11,140 bases of DNA from Crocinitomicaceae bacterium (GTDB lineage Bacteria > Bacteroidota > Bacteroidia > Flavobacteriales_D > Crocinitomicaceae). Made by a program: the position numbers and the translations under genes. Where the stretch lies: contig DORI01000004.1 of NCBI GenBank assembly GCA_003512365.1, forward strand, positions 1-11,140, given 5' to 3'. This document shows positions 7,842 through 11,140 of this stretch, piece after piece (positions within the stretch are counted from its first letter, which is position 1; each line of letters starts with the position of its first letter). The notes below the pieces were generated by a model, which worked only from the letters and a program-made list of their open reading frames with translations, was not told the DNA's origin and did not search any database.

Positions 7842-8739
7842 TTTTTTTCAGTGTATCGATAAGGGCAACACACGTCTCTAATTTTTCCTGAGCAAAAATA
7901 TGACTCGAGGACGATGCGGCGAATTTTACCAAGTCAGCGCTGTTGAGTATTTCCTCAATTTCTTTTACTATTGAAGCATTCAATCCCATTGTTTTTAACA
8001 ATACCGTCGTTTCGCTAGTGGTTTTATCCATCAGATTAACAAGAAATTCTTCCGTAATATGAGTTCTGAGAATCCATGATAACTTATCGTAATATTCCTT
8101 TTGATTTGTCTCCCAAGTTCTAGCATTCTTTAGTTTTTCCAATTCATTTAATGCTCGTTCCTTTGGTGTCTTCAACAAAGATTCACGTGATTTCCTTTTC
8201 CTTTTTATTAAAACCCAATAAAGTAAAGCACTTAAGAGACCTAAGCCTAAAAATAGATAAACCCAGTAAATCCAATTGTTTTTTTGTTCGTCGTTATTGG
8301 AATTTTTACTTGAGTCGATAAATTTCTCTCGAATGTCAATAATATCGTTAGAACCTTTAATCAATTCGGTAGATACATAAACCGTATCCGATGAAAATAT
8401 GACTGTACTATCTCCAAGAGAATACTTGGTTTCTTTTAGTACAACCGTACCGGTATCCCAAGGAATAAGTGTCATTTCATATTTTTGCCATCCCTCTGAA
8501 TCCTTTATTCGTTCTTCCTTTACCAATTCAACATAACAAGAATCCTTTGGATTTTCAAGGGAAAAGGCCGGAAACACTTTTGATGATTTCTCTTTCCATA
8601 GAAAAGTTCCGTTCAATTTCACACGATAGGTCAATTTAAAAGGAATTCCCACCTTTAGGGAATCTACATTAGTAAATACCTCAACCTCTTGAGAAAACAG
8701 AATGAACGGAAAAAAAAGAAACAGCAAAACTACTTTCAT
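7822..8739 (-). CDS. DUF4381-like / BatD-like exported single-span membrane protein
   Basis: The function is unknown. A gene of this plan commonly sits between DUF58 and the first VWA gene in MoxR-Bat clusters. The 305 residues start with a signal peptide (MKVVLLFLFFPFILFSQ, 1-17). An exported beta-rich region at about 18-128 follows, with an Ig-like start (VDSLKVGIPFKLTYRVKL). Next are the NDIIDIREKF segment (131-140), a polar linker, one membrane span at 156-178 (WIYWVYLFLGLGLLSALLYWVLI), a basic stop (KRKRKSR) and a helical cytoplasmic tail of about 120 residues. The tail ends ALIDTLKK, close to the ALLKK end of BatD, and contains an NSADLVKFA helix that aligns with BatD YQAQLYRYG. The order is the same as in BatD but with a shorter exported part. 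It starts 3 bases after the DUF58 stop and overlaps batA. The family name is a judgement from architecture and position. Confidence 0.75.
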   Translation of the reverse strand: MKVVLLFLFFPFILFSQEVEVFTNVDSLKVGIPFKLTYRVKLNGTFLWKEKSSKVFPAFSLENPKDSCYVELVKEERIKDSEGWQKYEMTLIPWDTGTVVLKETKYSLGDSTVIFSSDTVYVSTELIKGSNDIIDIREKFIDSSKNSNNDEQKNNWIYWVYLFLGLGLLSALLYWVLIKRKRKSRESLLKTPKERALNELEKLKNARTWETNQKEYYDKLSWILRTHITEEFLVNLMDKTTSETTVLLKTMGLNASIVKEIEEILNSADLVKFAASSSSHIFAQEKLETCVALIDTLKKNDENVG

Positions 8740-8742
8740 AAT

Positions 8743-9603
8743 CTATTGATAGAGTGAATTTAACAGTTGATAGGCATTTTCATCTGTAAAAAGCTTTTTC
8801 CATTTTATCCCATTGTCAACAGATAGTTGATCCAACTGAATTGTTTGTTTGTCGAAAAAATCACGATAGAAAAAACGAGTCTTCTCAGAGGAAGTATTTA
8901 CCCATGTCTTTCTTCCCGATTCAAAATTTTCAACTTGCACCCATCCAACATCAGGAAGAACTTCTTCCTCTTTATTCCTTACACAAAGGAAAAACAGCTT
9001 ATGTCGAAAAACTACTCTTTTTACCTGATCAGAAATAGAAAGATTTGATAAAAAATCACTCGCAAAAAAAATAGTGGAACGCGGTAACTTTTCTTTAGAA
9101 AGCCACTCGAAAGGTACCTCCAAGCGGGTTCTTGTAATTCCAGGACGGTACGTCAGCAATTTATCTATTGTCGCATAAAAATGCATTCTACCTTTTGAAA
9201 ATGGAAGGTATAGCTCAATTTTATCGGAAAAAATCAATAATCCAAAATGGTCATTTTGCTTCCAAGCCGTAAAGGCAATCATTGCTGCTACTTCAATTTG
9301 TTTATCCCATTTAGAAATACCATTTTCGGAGAACATATTCGACGTAGAGGAATCCAAAACAATCAAAAAATGTTGTTCTTTTTCTTCTTCAAAAATCTTA
9401 ACATGAGGAACATTGTAACGCGCCGTAACATTCCAATCAATAGTTCGAACTTCGTCGCCAAAATGATATTCACGCACCTCTGAAAAGGACATTCCCGTTC
9501 CTTTAATTGTGGAACGCGCATTGCCGACATGCCGATTACTTGATCTAAATCGAGGTTTTAGGTTTAGAATTCGAAGTTTAGAAAAAAGAGTCTTTTTATC
9601 CAT
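8743..9603 (-). CDS. DUF58 family soluble VWA-like protein
   Basis: DUF58 proteins accompany MoxR ATPases and have a VWA-like fold. The 286 residues show no membrane span, so it is cytoplasmic, unlike longer DUF58 forms. The family signature runs from GTGMSFSEVREY (about 35-46) through FGDEVRTIDWNVTAR (48-62), followed by the start of the VWA-like fold with LIVLDSSTS (80-88). This supplies D84, S86 and S88 in the DxSxS pattern, and GITRTR (155-160) and FASDF (180-184, D183) could complete a metal site. Its ATG at 9603 lies 8 bases after the moxR stop, and its stop lies 3 bases before the next start codon, so it is clearly co-transcribed. It may be the adaptor that links MoxR to the membrane VWA proteins; that role is inferred. 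Confidence 0.92.
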   Translation of the reverse strand: MDKKTLFSKLRILNLKPRFRSSNRHVGNARSTIKGTGMSFSEVREYHFGDEVRTIDWNVTARYNVPHVKIFEEEKEQHFLIVLDSSTSNMFSENGISKWDKQIEVAAMIAFTAWKQNDHFGLLIFSDKIELYLPFSKGRMHFYATIDKLLTYRPGITRTRLEVPFEWLSKEKLPRSTIFFASDFLSNLSISDQVKRVVFRHKLFFLCVRNKEEEVLPDVGWVQVENFESGRKTWVNTSSEKTRFFYRDFFDKQTIQLDQLSVDNGIKWKKLFTDENAYQLLNSLYQ

Positions 9604-9611
9604 TTACGACC

Positions 9612-10646
9612 TTATGGAACTTCCACCACACTTACTAATCGTTCAATAATTTGTTTTGAAGTAATGCGTTCAGCGTCTGCCTCATATGATAATCCGATTC
9701 GGTGTTGCAAAACATCTACAGCCATTGCTCGGATGTCCTCAGGAATAACAAAGGAACGTCCCTTCAAAAATGCAAAAGCTTTTGCTGCAAGGGCTAAATT
9801 TATACTTCCTCTCGGAGAAGAACCATAGACCAACATTCCACCTTGATTATAGCGTTCAGGAGAGCGCGTGGCAGAAATTATATTCACGATATATTGTTCT
9901 ATTTTTTCATCCAAGTATACTTTACGCACCAATTCGCGCATTCTGGAAATATCTTTGGTTGTCATGACTTTTGAAACTTTGTCGACACCTTCCGGTTGAA
10001 TCGCTTGACGAATAATCATCTTCTCTTCTGATGGTAAAGGATAGGTTAAATTTATTTTTAACATAAACCGATCTATTTGAGCTTCTGGAAGAGGATATGT
10101 TCCTTCTTGTTCAATAGGATTTTGAGTCGCCAACACCAAAAATGGATCTGGTAGAGAAAAAGTTTCATCGCCAATCGTAATTTGGCGCTCTTGCATTGCT
10201 TCTAACAACGCACTTTGAACTTTTGCGGGTGCACGATTAATTTCGTCAGCCAAAACAAAAGACGCGAATATGGGTCCTTTTTTTACATCAAATACTTCTG
10301 ATTTTTGTTTATAAATCATGGTTCCTGTTAAATCTGCAGGAAGCAAATCAGGTGTAAATTGAATTCTGCTAAACGATGCATCGATCGATTCAGATAAGGT
10401 TTTAATGGCTAGAGTTTTGGCCAATCCTGGCGTTCCTTCTAGTAAAACATGACCATTGGTGAGGAGGGCAATAATTAAACTATCTACCATTTTATCCTGA
10501 CCTATAATGACGCGTGAAATTTCAGATTTTAATTTAGCTATTCCAATTAATTCCAGTTTAATTTCCTCCGAAAGTTGCCGCAAAGACTCCGCGGGATTTA
10601 TTGATTGTTCTGACGTTTCCAACATATGTTTAAGGATTGACAACAA
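9612..10646 (-). CDS. moxR: MoxR-family AAA+ ATPase
   Basis: MoxR ATPases are chaperone-like AAA+ proteins, probably hexameric, that act with VWA-domain partners to mature or remodel protein complexes. The 344 residues show Walker A GTPGLAKT (71-78), Walker B VLADEINR (131-138), sensor 1 ATQNP (173-177), an arginine-finger region EAQIDRFM (188-195) and the sensor-2 region SSPRGSINLALAAKA (276-290), all intact and in the right order. Length is typical. The start may be the ATG at 10646 or the one at 10625 (MLETSEQ); the N-terminal 20 residues are poorly conserved, so I cannot decide. It is the first gene of the seven-gene minus-strand unit and diverges from the zinc-ribbon gene. I saw no convincing TAnnTTTG promoter in front of it. 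The cluster's VWA proteins are its expected partners. Confidence 0.95.
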   Translation of the reverse strand: MLSILKHMLETSEQSINPAESLRQLSEEIKLELIGIAKLKSEISRVIIGQDKMVDSLIIALLTNGHVLLEGTPGLAKTLAIKTLSESIDASFSRIQFTPDLLPADLTGTMIYKQKSEVFDVKKGPIFASFVLADEINRAPAKVQSALLEAMQERQITIGDETFSLPDPFLVLATQNPIEQEGTYPLPEAQIDRFMLKINLTYPLPSEEKMIIRQAIQPEGVDKVSKVMTTKDISRMRELVRKVYLDEKIEQYIVNIISATRSPERYNQGGMLVYGSSPRGSINLALAAKAFAFLKGRSFVIPEDIRAMAVDVLQHRIGLSYEADAERITSKQIIERLVSVVEVP

Positions 10647-10673
10647 ATTTCTTAATGTTTGGGCGCTAAAAGG

Positions 10674-10704
10674 TTGTTTTTGCTGTTAATTCTTGTTAAT
10701 CTTG
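10674..10704 (+). promoter_or_regulatory. Possible promoter of the zinc-ribbon gene
   Basis: TTG at 10674-10676 is followed after 20 bases by TAATCTTG at 10697-10704, one mismatch from the Bacteroidota -7 consensus TAnnTTTG. Transcription would start near 10711, about 12 bases before the ATG at 10723. The motif is short and the region AT-rich, so this is tentative. Confidence 0.3.
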
Positions 10705-10717
10705 TGTTGTACAATAC
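10685..10717. repeat. Short direct repeat and near-palindrome in the moxR divergent gap
   Basis: GTTAATTCTTG and GTTAATCTTG follow each other at 10685-10704, sharing the central G and differing by one T. Directly after and overlapping is GTGTTGTACAATAC (10704-10717), symmetric except for one pair and centred on the perfect 8-base palindrome TTGTACAA (10707-10714). It lies between the divergent starts of moxR and the zinc-ribbon gene, where a regulator could bind. It is short enough to be chance. Confidence 0.35.
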
Positions 10718-10722
10718 GATAC

Positions 10723-11082
10723 ATGGAAAGGAATTGCCAAGAATGTGGACATAAATTAAGAGGAAGAAAAGATCAGAAATTTTGTAGTGACTCTTGCAGA
10801 AATTCATTCAATAATAAAAAGAATGAGGACGCTAATGCCTCTGTAAGGCGTATCAATGCTATTTTGAGAAAAAACAGACGAATTCTTGCAGCAATGAACC
10901 CGAATGGGAAGATTACTGTCGATGGAATTTCTTTAGCCGAAATGGGTTTTAATTTTCATTATTTCACCAACATTTATAAGACTCAGAAAGGAGCTCAGTA
11001 CTATTTCTGCTATGATTACGGTTATATTAAAATGGAAAATGACCAATACATGTTGGTTCAAAAGCAAGATTACGTAAAATAA
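10723..11082 (+). CDS. Small zinc-ribbon protein of unknown function
   Basis: I do not recognise a specific function. The ATG at 10723 (MERNCQECGHK) is chosen over the TTG at 10693 because the zinc motif begins just after it and the extra 10 residues look like leader sequence. The 119 residues begin with CQEC (C5, C8) and FCSDSC (C21, C25), a C-x2-C-x12-C-x3-C zinc ribbon or knuckle, with basic residues between (KLRGRKDQK). A helical basic stretch follows at about 40-56 (SVRRINAILRKNRRIL). The C-terminal half is strongly aromatic: GFNFHYFTNIY (about 75-85) and QYYFCYDYGYI (about 91-101). No signal peptide or membrane span is visible, so it is cytoplasmic. The basic ribbon suggests nucleic-acid or protein contact, but this is inference. 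It diverges from moxR and ends 2 bases before a hairpin. Confidence 0.8.
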   Translation: MERNCQECGHKLRGRKDQKFCSDSCRNSFNNKKNEDANASVRRINAILRKNRRILAAMNPNGKITVDGISLAEMGFNFHYFTNIYKTQKGAQYYFCYDYGYIKMENDQYMLVQKQDYVK

Positions 11083-11083
11083 A

Positions 11084-11107
11084 AAAGGCTACTTTTCAGC
11101 AGCCTTT
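11084..11107 (-). terminator. Hairpin terminator for the minus-strand tRNA gene, possibly shared
   Basis: AAAGGCT (11084-11090) pairs with AGCCTTT (11101-11107), a 7-bp stem with a 10-base loop. Read on the minus strand it is followed by more T (…CCTTTTTTATTTTA), fitting a terminator for the tRNA gene that ends a few bases upstream of it. On the plus strand it starts just after the zinc-ribbon stop, but only TTTCC follows, so it would terminate weakly there. Confidence 0.65.
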
Positions 11108-11112
11108 CCAAG

Positions 11113-11140
11113 GGAGGAAGACGGGTCTCGAACCCGCGAC
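11113..11140 (-). tRNA. tRNA gene, 3' end only (cut by window)
   Basis: The minus strand reads GTC, then a T-stem GCGGG, T-loop TTCGAGA, closing stem CCCGT, then acceptor bases CTTCCTC. The T-stem pairs fully (one G-T) and the loop has the invariant TTCnA. CCA is not encoded: CTT follows. The anticodon lies outside the window, so the isotype is open. A C at the discriminator position (11113), if the acceptor is placed correctly, points to tRNA-His, whose extra 5' G pairs with C73. The variable and T-arm bases GTCGCGGGTTCGAG also resemble tRNA-Asp. Confidence 0.85.

Noticed and set aside
10693..10722. TTG start giving a 129-residue zinc-ribbon protein
   Set aside because: The extra residues are hydrophobic and come from the likely promoter and palindrome; the ATG directly precedes the zinc motif.
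1..11140. Mobile element, defence island, prophage or biosynthetic cluster
   Set aside because: All genes are core or long-established families with even composition; no transposase, integrase, nuclease or toxin gene and no long terminal repeats were seen.

Overview
The window reads as chromosomal core DNA of a Bacteroidota bacterium, most likely a flavobacterium-like lineage. The grounds are low GC, a 289-residue primary sigma factor that starts at region 1.2 with no region 1.1, the absence of clear Shine-Dalgarno sequences before the genes, and a complete Bat (Bacteroides aerotolerance) gene cluster. I see no insertion sequence, integrase, phage gene, toxin-antitoxin pair or CRISPR array, and no stretch above about 155 bases without a gene.

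Layout. Bases 1-2174 (+) hold the 3' nine tenths of priA, the replication-restart helicase, cut by the window edge. It converges on rpoD (2259-3128, -), and two hairpins lie between the stop codons. From 3282 to 10646 (-) runs a seven-gene unit, in transcription order: moxR, a DUF58 VWA-like gene, a DUF4381-like membrane protein gene, batA, batB, batC, batD. Four junctions overlap (20, 4, 13 and 7 bases), and the other two are gaps of 3 and 8 bases. The batE gene known from Bacteroides is not present after batD; rpoD follows instead, with no convincing terminator between. Diverging from moxR is a small gene for a zinc-ribbon protein of unknown function (10723-11082, +). A hairpin and the 3' end of a tRNA gene on the minus strand close the window.

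How the genes fit together. MoxR is an AAA+ ATPase of the kind that works with VWA-domain partners. Here the partners are three intact MIDAS-bearing VWA domains: soluble DUF58, and membrane-anchored BatA and BatB. BatC brings TPR repeats, and BatD and the DUF4381-like protein bring exported Ig-like regions, one membrane span and a cytoplasmic helical tail. The likely picture is an envelope-spanning assembly that remodels or activates periplasmic or membrane clients. The Bat cluster is a described family with an unresolved biochemical role, so it is not a new system. The less ordinary points are the matching plan of BatD and the DUF4381-like protein, an extra N-terminal membrane span in BatB, the Bat-rpoD adjacency, and an unexplained 10-bp hairpin after rpoD.
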